Origin: Bordetella parapertussis
Lineage (GTDB): Bacteria; Pseudomonadota; Gammaproteobacteria; Burkholderiales; Burkholderiaceae_C
Length of the DNA: 10,720 bases
Reading direction: 5' to 3'
Assembly (NCBI GenBank): GCA_945878355.1
Contig: CAMCTC010000142.1
Location: forward strand, 1 to 10,720
Positions within the stretch are counted from its first letter, which is position 1, and every line of letters starts with the position of its first letter. Shown here piece after piece: positions 1 to 7,255 of the stretch. Position numbers and translations under genes: made by a program. The notes below the pieces were generated by a model. That model had not been told where the DNA came from and did not search any database. It saw only the letters and a program-made list of their open reading frames with translations.

Positions 1-36
1 CTTGCTTGGCATGATCGAATTCGTACCGCATATTTT

Positions 37-65
37 ATTGTGCTGACAATATGAGATATTGTCAA
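37..65 (-). promoter_or_regulatory. Candidate sigma70-type promoter reading leftward
   Basis: On the minus strand a perfect TTGACA (65 to 60) is followed after 17 bases by CACAAT (42 to 37), a 4/6 match to TATAAT. The -35 box lies inside the right arm of the palindrome at 44-64, so a bound repressor would block it. The gene it would serve lies outside the window. No equally good promoter was seen on the plus strand between here and 285. Confidence 0.4.
44..64. promoter_or_regulatory. Perfect 9-bp inverted repeat, candidate operator
   Basis: The arms TGACAATAT and ATATTGTCA are exact reverse complements separated by the three bases GAG. The arms are AT-rich and no T-run follows, so this looks like a dimeric regulator's binding site rather than a terminator. 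It overlaps a leftward sigma70-like promoter, which fits an operator controlling a gene beyond the left edge. It might also affect the rightward gene at 285, though that start is about 220 bases away. The regulator family cannot be told from the site. Confidence 0.5.
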
Positions 66-284
66 CGGGCGTCCTGTGAAGTCTCTTGCGCCGTCGTCGT
101 TTGCAAGGTGTCTTCTGGCAATCCTCAGGACTGGACGATGACCTCGCTCAGCACCGGCGTCTGGCTCTTGAATGCCTTGCCGGTCTCCCGGCCTCTCTAC
201 GCGGATTGAAACAAGCCCTGCTCAGCCCCAAACCGCGATGGCTGGCATGATGTGGCCGGAGTCCTTGTCCGTGAGAGCCAGCCC

Positions 285-1436
285 ATGAGCGCAGCGATGT
301 CCGATTACGGTGACCAGCAGGCCGCGATGCAGGTCTACCTGGCCGATGGCGAGAAGCGAGCGTTTGCGCTTGGCAACCGAGGCCCTATGCGCTTTTCTGC
401 CGATGGCAGGGTGCACCCGGACATCCTCGCGGCCTATTGGCGCTGCGGCTTTTATGTCTTCGAAGGCGTGCTCGCCGCCGATGAACTCGTCGACATCGAG
501 GCTGATTTCCGTGACATCCTCGACCGACTGCCCAGCGAACGCCGCTCGCCGCATGACCGCCAAGGCCGTCCGGCCTTGGGCGCTGACTGCAAGGCGCCGA
601 CCCTGCAGTGGTCCCGACCGCTGGGCGACCCGGTCGGTGGCACCCAACTCGCCAATGGCCGCCATCCGCTGAAGATGTTCGAGCCCCAAGCCGCCGCCGG
701 TGCGCCCAAGGAGATCGTCTACCTGATCCTGGGCTCGCTGCAGTTCTCGCCTGCGGCGCTGCGCGTCTACGGCCACCCGCATTTGCTGGCGATGGCCGCG
801 GCGGTCAATGGCGACGATTTCGTCCCGTTCAACGAGGCTTTTTTCATCAAAGAACCCGGCCTCGGCGCCTCGGTGGCCTGGCACCAGGACGGCATCACCC
901 ACTGGAACAGCGCCGACTGGGACGAGGGCACGCACGGCTTCAACTTCATGGCCCAGCTCTACGGTTGCACGCCGGCCAACGGGGTGTGGGTGGTACCGGG
1001 TTCGCACAAGAGGGGCAAGGCCGACATCAAGGCGATGGCGGCTGCAGCGGGCTCAGAGCGCCTGCCCGACGCGGTGCCCATCGTCTGCAAGCCGGGCGAC
1101 GTGGCGATCACCAACCGGCAGGCGGTGCATGGGTCTTTCGCCAACACCAGTCGCGACTGGCGCGTGACGCTGAACTTCGGCTTTCACCGTCGGCGCTCGG
1201 TGCTGGGGGTCGAGACCCAAGGCACTGTCCACGCTGCTGCCGGCGTCTACGATGAGCAGCGAATACATAAGCGCGCCCATTTGATCGGCTGGGGCATCGA
1301 TGCGCGGCGCCAGCGCTTTCCCGATGAGGCGTCTTTCGTGTACCAGCCGCATGCCGCTGCCGGCGAAACCTATCGATGGAATGACGCGTCCAAAGCCGAC
1401 ATCAAGGATTACAACCTGCTCGACCTGAGCATCTGA
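285..1436 (+). CDS. Phytanoyl-CoA dioxygenase (PhyH) family oxygenase
   Basis: This is a 383-residue member of the PhyH group of Fe(II)/2-oxoglutarate-dependent oxygenases, which hydroxylate acyl-CoAs or other small molecules using 2-oxoglutarate and O2. The iron-binding triad is visible: H200 and D202 in WHQDG, and H282 in AVHGS. R293 in WRVTLNFG is the likely 2-oxoglutarate carboxylate ligand. There is no signal peptide or membrane segment, so it is probably cytosolic. The reading frame is open from a GTG at 252. I chose the ATG at 285 because GAGAG lies 7 bases upstream; the ATG at 297 is also possible. A gap of 35 bases separates it from the Asp-box gene, suggesting co-transcription. The family is certain, but the substrate is unknown because PhyH proteins range from acyl-CoA hydroxylases to secondary-metabolite and halogenation enzymes. 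Confidence 0.9.
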   Translation: MSAAMSDYGDQQAAMQVYLADGEKRAFALGNRGPMRFSADGRVHPDILAAYWRCGFYVFEGVLAADELVDIEADFRDILDRLPSERRSPHDRQGRPALGADCKAPTLQWSRPLGDPVGGTQLANGRHPLKMFEPQAAAGAPKEIVYLILGSLQFSPAALRVYGHPHLLAMAAAVNGDDFVPFNEAFFIKEPGLGASVAWHQDGITHWNSADWDEGTHGFNFMAQLYGCTPANGVWVVPGSHKRGKADIKAMAAAAGSERLPDAVPIVCKPGDVAITNRQAVHGSFANTSRDWRVTLNFGFHRRRSVLGVETQGTVHAAAGVYDEQRIHKRAHLIGWGIDARRQRFPDEASFVYQPHAAAGETYRWNDASKADIKDYNLLDLSI

Positions 1437-1471
1437 GTGGCCGCAGCGCCGCGCTTGATCAAGAGGATCAC

Positions 1472-2443
1472 ATGACTGCTTTCACGCTCTGCGTCGGCAC
1501 CGCCGGCACCTCGGTCTGGTTCAGCCGCGACCTCGGTGAGACCTGGGACCGGCCTTACAGCGAATCAGGCCTGTACCTGGAGTCGCGGGTGTGGGCCTTG
1601 TCAGCGCACCCGGGCCGACCCGGCGAGGTGCTGGCCGGTACCGACTCGGGCGTCTACCGGTGGTCGGAAGCCGCGCGGCTGTGGACGCATCTGCCCGGGC
1701 CCTTCGACAAAGACTGCACCTGGGCGCTAGCCCAGGACCCCCACAACCCGGACGTGATCGTCGCCGGCACCCATCCGGCCGCGCTGTACCGATCGGACGA
1801 CGCTGGTGCCACCTGGCGGGATTTGAACGTGACGCTGGCCGACCAGTGCATTTTTGTCGGCGTGCCGCGCGTCACGCAGGTGCTGTTCGACCCGGCGGTC
1901 AAGGACACGCTGTGGGCCGGGGTTGAGATCGACGCGGTGCACCGCAGCCGCGACGGCGGCAAGACCTGGGCCCGTCTGGACCAAGGCCTGGTGTCTGGCG
2001 ATGTCCACGGTGTGGCGGTGGTCGGCCAGGGCGGCAAGTCGACGGTGTTTGCAACCACCAACAAGGGCTTGCACCGCAGCGCGGACGCGGGTGAGACCTG
2101 GGCGCTGCAGCCGCTGGACTCGCCCTGGCAGTACACCCGCACGATCAAGGCCCGGGCCGACGGTGACCATGTCCTGTTCCTGACCAACGGCAATGGGCCA
2201 CCCGGGTCCACCGGCCGGCTGCTGCGCTCACGTGACCACGGCGACACCTGGCAGGACGTGGGCCTGCCAGGCGACATCAACAGCACCCCTTGGTGCGTGG
2301 CCTCGCACAGCAACGACCCGAACATCGTCTTCACGGTGACGAACCTGGGGCAGATCTTTCGCAGCCTGGACGGCGGCGAGACCTGGGTCAAGCTCAGGCG
2401 CGAGTTCGGCGAGGTGCGCTCGATGGCCATGTTGCCGGCATGA
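1472..2443 (+). CDS. Asp-box (BNR) repeat beta-propeller protein
   Basis: This 323-residue protein carries six Asp-box motifs of the S-x-D-x-G-x-T-W type, at about residues 18-25, 108-115, 159-166, 203-210, 253-260 and 298-305. A degenerate seventh copy lies near 65-71. Such boxes sit in the beta-hairpins of propeller blades in sialidases, sortilin-like proteins and many uncharacterised WD40/YVTN/BNR-type proteins. There is no signal peptide and no FRIP or catalytic sialidase signature was seen, so an enzyme activity should not be assumed. It may be a cytosolic scaffold or binding protein. The start ATG has AGAGGA about 5 bases upstream. Its stop TGA overlaps the ATG at 2440 that could start the next gene (ATGA), and it follows the oxygenase closely, which suggests one operon. 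Confidence 0.85.
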   Translation: MTAFTLCVGTAGTSVWFSRDLGETWDRPYSESGLYLESRVWALSAHPGRPGEVLAGTDSGVYRWSEAARLWTHLPGPFDKDCTWALAQDPHNPDVIVAGTHPAALYRSDDAGATWRDLNVTLADQCIFVGVPRVTQVLFDPAVKDTLWAGVEIDAVHRSRDGGKTWARLDQGLVSGDVHGVAVVGQGGKSTVFATTNKGLHRSADAGETWALQPLDSPWQYTRTIKARADGDHVLFLTNGNGPPGSTGRLLRSRDHGDTWQDVGLPGDINSTPWCVASHSNDPNIVFTVTNLGQIFRSLDGGETWVKLRREFGEVRSMAMLPA

Positions 2444-2463
2444 CGCCTGCGCGAGAGAACGCG

Positions 2464-2985
2464 ATGCCATCGCCTCAAGCGCTTCGCCCCAATTGCTGGT
2501 CTTGGGCCAGCGCGCTGCTGCTGTGCGCCTTGCTGGCCAGTGGCTGCAGCACGCTGAATCCCCAGCGGGTTCGCGCCGGACAAAGCCAGGCCGAGGTGTT
2601 GGCGGCGATGGGTCAGCCCACCGGCCGCTATGCGATCGATGGTGGCGCGCAGCGGCTGGAGTTCGCGCGCGGCCCGGCGGGTCGTGTGACCTGGATGGTC
2701 GACCTGGACGCCAATGGTCTGGTGCTGGGGATCGAGCAGGTGCTCGACGCTGCCCACTTTGCCCGCGTCGTTGACAAGATGCCGCGCGAAGCCTTGCTGC
2801 GCTTGCTGGGCCGGCCTGCTGCACGGCAGGGCGAATGGCAGAACCGCGAGACCTGGTCTTGGCGCTATGAGACCAACGACTGCCTGTGGTTTCGAGTCAC
2901 CCTCAGCGCTGAAGGCTTGGTGCGTGACGGTGGCGCGGTGATGACCGACTTCGCCTGCGACGGGCCCAGCACCCATGCGCGATGA
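2464..2985 (+). CDS. Small predicted outer-membrane lipoprotein
   Basis: This is a 173-residue protein with a lipoprotein signal: a hydrophobic stretch at residues 15-24 and lipobox LASGC, with C28 as the lipidation site. The mature part starts with a segment (GQSQAEVLAAMGQPTGRY) resembling the first repeat of SmpA/OmlA/BamE-like small lipoproteins. A related segment, MPREALLRLLGRPAARQGEW, follows about 75 residues later, so it may hold two such units. The final region is rich in aromatic residues (WSWRYETNDCLWF). The start is uncertain. ATG 2464 follows GAGAG by about 6 bases and gives a normal signal peptide. ATG 2440, overlapping the previous stop, would add eight residues (MTPARENA). Its role is unknown; an envelope structural role is an inference from the fold resemblance. 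Confidence 0.8.
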   Translation: MPSPQALRPNCWSWASALLLCALLASGCSTLNPQRVRAGQSQAEVLAAMGQPTGRYAIDGGAQRLEFARGPAGRVTWMVDLDANGLVLGIEQVLDAAHFARVVDKMPREALLRLLGRPAARQGEWQNRETWSWRYETNDCLWFRVTLSAEGLVRDGGAVMTDFACDGPSTHAR

Positions 2986-3027
2986 CGCGGGCTCATTTCT
3001 TGAAACACGATTGAAATTTCACACCGC

Positions 3028-3384
3028 ATGACCCAAGCCCTGACCCTGTACGGCATCCCCAACTGCGACACCGTCAAGCGCGCCCGCGCCTGGCTGGTCG
3101 GGCAAGGCACAGCTGCGGTGTTTCACGACTTCAAGAAGGCCGGCGTTCCCGAGTCAGCGCTGGCGGCCTGGATCGCTGCGGTCGGCTGGGAGCGCTTGAT
3201 CAACCGCCAGGGCACGACCTGGCGCAAGCTCGACGAGGCCAGCCGCCATGCCGTGGTGGACGCTGCCAGTGCCAGCGCACTGATGCGGGCGCAGCCCAGC
3301 GTGATCAAGCGCCCGGTGGTGGCCTGGCCAGACGGCGGCGTCACCGTGGGTTTCGACCTGGCCGAGTTCAGCCGGCGGGTTTGA
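3028..3384 (+). CDS. yffB: ArsC/Spx-family protein, YffB type
   Basis: This 118-residue protein has the thioredoxin-like ArsC fold as found in E. coli YffB. The N-terminal YGIPNCDTVKRAR contains the single reactive cysteine C13. The segment LINRQGTTWRKL supplies R60, and SVIKRPVV supplies R95, matching the arginines that line the ArsC active site. The length and the C-terminal VGFDLAEF segment fit the YffB branch rather than true arsenate reductases, and no ars genes are nearby. YffB proteins are proposed to be glutathione-dependent thiol reductases, but the physiological substrate is not established. It lies 42 bases after the lipoprotein. That gap holds TTGAAA and a TGAAATTTCA palindrome but no clear complete promoter. 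Confidence 0.9.
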   Translation: MTQALTLYGIPNCDTVKRARAWLVGQGTAAVFHDFKKAGVPESALAAWIAAVGWERLINRQGTTWRKLDEASRHAVVDAASASALMRAQPSVIKRPVVAWPDGGVTVGFDLAEFSRRV

Positions 3385-3385
3385 A

Positions 3386-3570
3386 ACCGGCGTCAGCGGC
3401 AGCGGCCTCGCGCAGCACGATCTGGCGCGGCACTTTGTCGTCCGCCAGCTGCGCGGTGCGCCAATCACGAATCTCGTTGGCGGCGAGCGCACTGCCCGGC
3501 TGGGGCACGACGTAGAGCCTGCCGATGTCGTCTGGCACGGCGAACGCATGCCCCTCGAAATGGAGCCGAG
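3386..3570 (-). pseudogene. Relic of acyl-CoA synthetase C-terminal domain
   Basis: Read on the minus strand, this stretch gives VPDDIGRLYVVPQPG, then NEIRDWRTAQLADDKVPRQIVLREA. This is the usual order of the C-terminal domain of AMP-forming acyl-CoA synthetases: VPDE...GE.G.A.VV.PG, then L..Y.VPR.I..V..LP. Immediately after REA the continuation LPLTP, expected in intact enzymes before the catalytic lysine segment, appears only in a shifted frame. A one-base insertion near 3400-3406 explains this. The conserved T-G-K segment is not recognisable, and the linker after VPDD appears shortened. No adenylation-domain signature lies upstream, since the adjacent DNA codes for an acyl-CoA dehydrogenase on the other strand. 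The piece is therefore a short degraded remnant, perhaps of a ligase that once belonged to the neighbouring beta-oxidation genes. Its ends are approximate. Confidence 0.6.
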
Positions 3571-3662
3571 CCCGGGCCGAAGGCCACATCGTCGCTTTCG
3601 ACGATTCATGCGCCGCGGGCGATCTGAAACACTGCTGACAACGCATTACAGGAGAACTTGCC

Positions 3663-4874
3663 ATGCATGAGCCCGACCCGGCGGACACCGCCTTCCGCGA
3701 AGAGGTGCGGCAGTTTTTGGCGGCCAAACTCACGCCCGAGCTGCGACAGGTGGGGCGCCGCGCCTCCGGGGTGTTCGCCCCTTACCCCGACGGCCATCCT
3801 TGGTTTCGGATTCTGGCCGAGCGCGGCTGGAGCGTGCCGAGTTGGCCGGTGGAGTGGGGTGGCTGCGGCTGGAGCGTGCGCCAGCACGACATCTTTGCCA
3901 GTGAGCTGGCGGCGGCCAACGCGCCGGCGCTGGCGGGGCAGGGTACGCGAATGGTCGCGCCGGTGGTGATGGCCTTCGGCACGCCCGAGCAAAAAGAGCG
4001 CTGGCTGCCCGGCATACGGTCGGGCGATGACTACTGGGCCCAGGGCTATAGCGAGCCGGGGTCGGGGTCTGACCTGGCCTCGCTGCAATGCCGAGCAGTG
4101 CGCCAAGCAGGGCCTCATGGCGACGAGTACGTGATCAACGGCACCAAGATCTGGACCACGCACGCGCAGTGGGCAAACAAGATGTTCTGCCTGGTGCGAA
4201 CCGACAGGTCGGGCAAGCCTCAGCAAGGCATCAGCTTCTTGCTGTTCGACATCAAGTTGCCGGGCATCACGATCCGGCCGATCATCAGCATCTCGGGCGA
4301 CCACGAGCTCAACCAGGTGTTTTTCGACGATGTGCACGTGCCGGCATCGGCGCTGCTGGGCGAGGAGAACCGCGGCTGGACCATCGCCAAATACCTGCTG
4401 GTGCACGAGCGGGGCGGCAGCTATTCGCCGATGTTGCGGGCCCGGCTGGCGCGCTTATACCAGGCGCTGGACCAGGCGTTTGCCGGCCGCCCCAAGGACG
4501 ATGCCGAGCGCGGCGATTTGCTGCGCCGGTTGGCCGATGCGCAGTGCCGCATCGACGCGCTGCAGGCGCTGGAACAGCAGGTGCTGGCCGGTCGCATCCG
4601 CGGCGACGAACAGCCGATTGCGCCATCAATCGGCAAGCTGCTGGGCAGCGAGCTCAAACAGCTGCTGACCGAGATCGGCGTGCTGATCGCCGGGCCCTAT
4701 GTCGCGGCCCGGCTCGCGCCTGCCGACTGCGCTGGCGACGACACCGCGCTCGCTTTGCCCGAGGACGCGGTGTTCGCGATGGGCGCCTACCTCAACGACC
4801 GCGCCGCGTCGATCTACGCCGGCACCAACGAGGTGCAACGCAACATCATCGCCCAGCACTTGCTGGCGAACTGA
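3663..4874 (+). CDS. Acyl-CoA dehydrogenase, PimC-like large subunit
   Basis: This 403-residue FAD enzyme oxidises an acyl-CoA to the 2-enoyl-CoA. The N-terminal helical domain spans about 1-120 and the central beta domain about 125-230. The flavin/substrate motif SEPGSGSDL is at 130-138. The C-terminal helical domain ends with YAGTNEVQRNIIAQ (385-398). The likely catalytic base is E249 in VHERGG, the position used by large subunits of heteromeric dehydrogenases such as mycobacterial FadE26. The glutamate found in the YEGT motif of MCAD is alanine here. Together with the neighbouring subunit this matches the PimC/PimD arrangement of pimeloyl-CoA dehydrogenase. The exact substrate is unknown. 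The ATG is preceded by AGGAGA at 8-base spacing. The stop lies 8 bases before the partner's start, so the two are probably translationally coupled. Confidence 0.88.
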   Translation: MHEPDPADTAFREEVRQFLAAKLTPELRQVGRRASGVFAPYPDGHPWFRILAERGWSVPSWPVEWGGCGWSVRQHDIFASELAAANAPALAGQGTRMVAPVVMAFGTPEQKERWLPGIRSGDDYWAQGYSEPGSGSDLASLQCRAVRQAGPHGDEYVINGTKIWTTHAQWANKMFCLVRTDRSGKPQQGISFLLFDIKLPGITIRPIISISGDHELNQVFFDDVHVPASALLGEENRGWTIAKYLLVHERGGSYSPMLRARLARLYQALDQAFAGRPKDDAERGDLLRRLADAQCRIDALQALEQQVLAGRIRGDEQPIAPSIGKLLGSELKQLLTEIGVLIAGPYVAARLAPADCAGDDTALALPEDAVFAMGAYLNDRAASIYAGTNEVQRNIIAQHLLAN

Positions 4875-4882
4875 GGACGACG

Positions 4883-6025
4883 ATGAACACGATGTTCGAA
4901 CTCAGCGACACCCAGTCGCTGCTGCGTGACAGCCTGGCCCGCTGGCTGGGAACGACCGCCCCCTTCGACCGGCGTGAAGCGCTGTTGCGCACACCCGAAG
5001 CGCTCGCGCCGCTGTGGCAAGGCCTGGCCAGCGAGCTCGGGCTGCTGGGCGCTGCGCTGCCTGAGGCCGTTGGTGGGCTGGGCGGTGGGCTGGCCGATCA
5101 CATGCTGATCATGCAATCGCTGGGCGAGGCCTTGCTGCCCGAACCCTACTTGGCCTGCCTGGTGCTGGGCGCTGGGCTGCTGCAACGCCTGCCAGGCGAG
5201 CTGCCGCGCCAGTTGCTGGGCGGTGTGGTCGACGGCGCGGTGCGACCGGTGCTCGCGACGATCGAGCCCGAGGCGAGGCACGATCTGGCGCAGGTGCGCA
5301 GCACGCTGCGCAGCCAGGCCGGTGCCACCGTGCTGAGCGGGCGCAAGGCGATGGTGCGCGCAGCGCCCTATGCGACGCATTGGCTGGTGAGTGCGCGCGA
5401 CGGCGCCGGTGTGCTGCGGCTTGCGCTGGTCAGGCCCGACGCGCCAGGCATCAGCAGGCGCGACCTGCGGCTGGCCGACGGCGGTTGGGCGGCCGAGCTG
5501 GGTTTCGATTCCACCCCGGTCGAGACTTTGCTGGGCGAGTCCGGGACCGACTTGCTGCCGCTGATCGCCAAAGTCAGCGATGAAGCGCTGCTGGCCACTG
5601 GCGCCGAGAGCATCGGCGTGATGCAGCGCTTGCTGCGCGACACGCTGGACTATGTGCGCCAACGCCACCAGTTCAAGGTGGCGATCGCGAGCTTCCAGGT
5701 CATACAGCACCGACTCGCCGACATGCACATGGCGCTGCTGCAGGCCAATGCGCTGGTCGGCGCAACGCTGGCGCAGATCGACGGCCCCGCCGCGCAGCGC
5801 CAGCAGGCGGTGGCCTCGGCCCAGGTGGCGGTGGCGCGGGCCTGCCGGTCGGTCGGCCAGGGCGCGGTGCAGTTGCACGGCGGCATGGGCATGACCGACG
5901 AGTTGGTCGTCGGCCATCTGTTCAAGCGCCTGACGCTGATCGAGGCCCAGGGGGGCGGTGCTGACGTCTTCCTGCGTCGCGTGGCCGACCTGCGTGCCGT
6001 CAACGCATCGGTGTCAGGACAATAG
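4883..6025 (+). CDS. Acyl-CoA dehydrogenase, PimD-like small subunit
   Basis: This is a 380-residue acyl-CoA dehydrogenase-fold protein. The C-terminal half is well conserved: R-H-Q-F at 261-264 with the following FQVIQHRLADM helix, and QLHGGMGMTDE at 330-340. Both belong to FAD-binding elements. The middle domain is divergent, and the usual EPGxGSD motif is replaced by EPEARHD. No canonical catalytic glutamate segment was found. These losses are typical of the second subunit of alpha2-beta2 dehydrogenases (PimD, FadE27/FadE29 type), where the active site is formed with the partner. The start ATG has GAGGA overlapping the upstream stop. A longer open frame runs back inside the previous gene but is only a shadow of it. 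Confidence 0.85.
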   Translation: MNTMFELSDTQSLLRDSLARWLGTTAPFDRREALLRTPEALAPLWQGLASELGLLGAALPEAVGGLGGGLADHMLIMQSLGEALLPEPYLACLVLGAGLLQRLPGELPRQLLGGVVDGAVRPVLATIEPEARHDLAQVRSTLRSQAGATVLSGRKAMVRAAPYATHWLVSARDGAGVLRLALVRPDAPGISRRDLRLADGGWAAELGFDSTPVETLLGESGTDLLPLIAKVSDEALLATGAESIGVMQRLLRDTLDYVRQRHQFKVAIASFQVIQHRLADMHMALLQANALVGATLAQIDGPAAQRQQAVASAQVAVARACRSVGQGAVQLHGGMGMTDELVVGHLFKRLTLIEAQGGGADVFLRRVADLRAVNASVSGQ

Positions 6026-6078
6026 CGGCATCGCTGCCTTGCGGCGGCCGCTGGTTTTGAGATTTCAAGGAGAGCACC

Positions 6079-7227
6079 ATGGCATTGACTTTCACCCGCA
6101 GCTGGGCCGACGAAGACCTGGACCGCTGGCGCGACACCTGCTCGCGATTTGTCGAGCAGGAGCTGCAGCCCGGTGACGAGGCAGCCCGAAAGCTGGGCAA
6201 TGTCGGCAAGGACTTGTGGCGCAAGGCCGGTGAGCTGGGCCTGCTGTGCACCGACATCCCAGAGACCTGGGGCGGTGGTGGCGGCGATTTCCGGCACGAG
6301 GCGGTGATCTACGAAGAATGCTCGCGCCGCGGTTTGAGCGGTTGGGGCAATTCGGTGCACACCATCGTGGCGCATTACTTTTTGAACCACGGCACCGAAG
6401 AGCAGCGCCAGCGCTACCTGCCGCGCATGGCGCGCGGCGAGATCGTCGGCGCGATCGCGATGACCGAGCCCGGCACTGGCAGCGACCTGCAAGGCATCCG
6501 CACCCGGGCCGAGAAGCAGGGCGATCACTTCGTCATCAACGGCAGCAAGACCTTCATCACCAACGGTTTGCTGGCCGGCGTGGTGCTGGTGGTGTGCAAG
6601 ACCGACCCGACCCAGGGCGCCCGCGGCACCTCGATCCTGATCGTCGAGACCGAGAACTGCGAGGGTTTCAGGGTCGGCCGCGTGCTCGACAAGATGGGCA
6701 TGAAGTCGCAGGACACCTCCGAGCTGTTCTTCGACAACGTCACCGTGCCGGCTGCCAACCTGTTGGGCGGCCAGGTCGGCCAGGGCTTCTACCAGCTGAT
6801 GGGCGACCTGCCGTACGAGCGGCTGATCATCGGCGTGACCGCACTGGCCTGCATGGAAGGCGCTTACGAGGCGACGCTGGACTATGTGCGCGAGCGCAAG
6901 GCTTTTGGCAAGCCGATCGCCGACCTGCAGAACACACGATTCAAGCTCGCCGAGGTGGCCACGCAGATCCAGGTCGGCCGCGCTTTCATCGACCGCTGTG
7001 TCGAGTTGCTGCTCGTCGGCAAGCTCGACACCGCGACCGCGTCGATGGCCAAGCTCTGGGGCAGTGAGACCCAAGGCCGGGTGCTCGACGAATGCCTGCA
7101 GCTGTTTGGCGGCTACGGCTTCATGAACGAATACATGATCGCCAGGATGTATGCCGACGCGCGGGTGCAACGCATCTACGGCGGCACCAGCGAGATCATG
7201 AAAGAAGTGATTTCGCGCGCGCTTTGA
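6079..7227 (+). CDS. Acyl-CoA dehydrogenase, long-chain/isovaleryl type
   Basis: This 382-residue enzyme has all standard features of a homotetrameric acyl-CoA dehydrogenase. TEPGTGSD lies at 129-136, R-K-A-F-G at 273-277, QLFGGYGFMNEYMIARMY in the C-terminal half, and the terminal YGGTSEIMKE at 367-376. The likely catalytic base is E247 in LPYERL, the helix-G position used by long-chain and isovaleryl-CoA dehydrogenases. Where MCAD has glutamate in YEGT, this protein has glycine. The ATG follows AAGGAGA by 5 bases. It begins 53 bases after the PimD-like gene, and the hydratase-like gene follows after 28 bases. Having two dehydrogenase systems in one operon suggests two successive oxidations or substrates of different shape. 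The natural electron acceptor is presumably electron-transfer flavoprotein, not encoded here. Confidence 0.92.
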   Translation: MALTFTRSWADEDLDRWRDTCSRFVEQELQPGDEAARKLGNVGKDLWRKAGELGLLCTDIPETWGGGGGDFRHEAVIYEECSRRGLSGWGNSVHTIVAHYFLNHGTEEQRQRYLPRMARGEIVGAIAMTEPGTGSDLQGIRTRAEKQGDHFVINGSKTFITNGLLAGVVLVVCKTDPTQGARGTSILIVETENCEGFRVGRVLDKMGMKSQDTSELFFDNVTVPAANLLGGQVGQGFYQLMGDLPYERLIIGVTALACMEGAYEATLDYVRERKAFGKPIADLQNTRFKLAEVATQIQVGRAFIDRCVELLLVGKLDTATASMAKLWGSETQGRVLDECLQLFGGYGFMNEYMIARMYADARVQRIYGGTSEIMKEVISRAL

Positions 7228-7255
7228 ACGACCCCACCCACTTTTGGAGAGCCCC

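Noticed and set aside
180..212. GCGGATTGAAAC at 201-212 resembles the 3' end of type I CRISPR repeats.
   Set aside because: Only one copy exists in the window, with no second repeat at spacer distance and no cas genes. Chance resemblance is the simplest reading.
222..1007. Long minus-strand open frame opposite the PhyH gene.
   Set aside because: It is a GC-driven antisense shadow. The plus frame contains the complete iron-binding triad and a recognisable family.
3028..3384. Possible arsenate reductase of an ars operon.
   Set aside because: Sequence features match the YffB branch, and no arsR, arsB or acr3 gene is adjacent.
4088..4882. Upstream extension of the PimD-like gene inside the previous gene.
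   Set aside because: The extension has arginine/alanine-rich shadow composition and overlaps the well-conserved dehydrogenase. The ATG at 4883 has a proper ribosome-binding site and begins the family's normal N-terminus.
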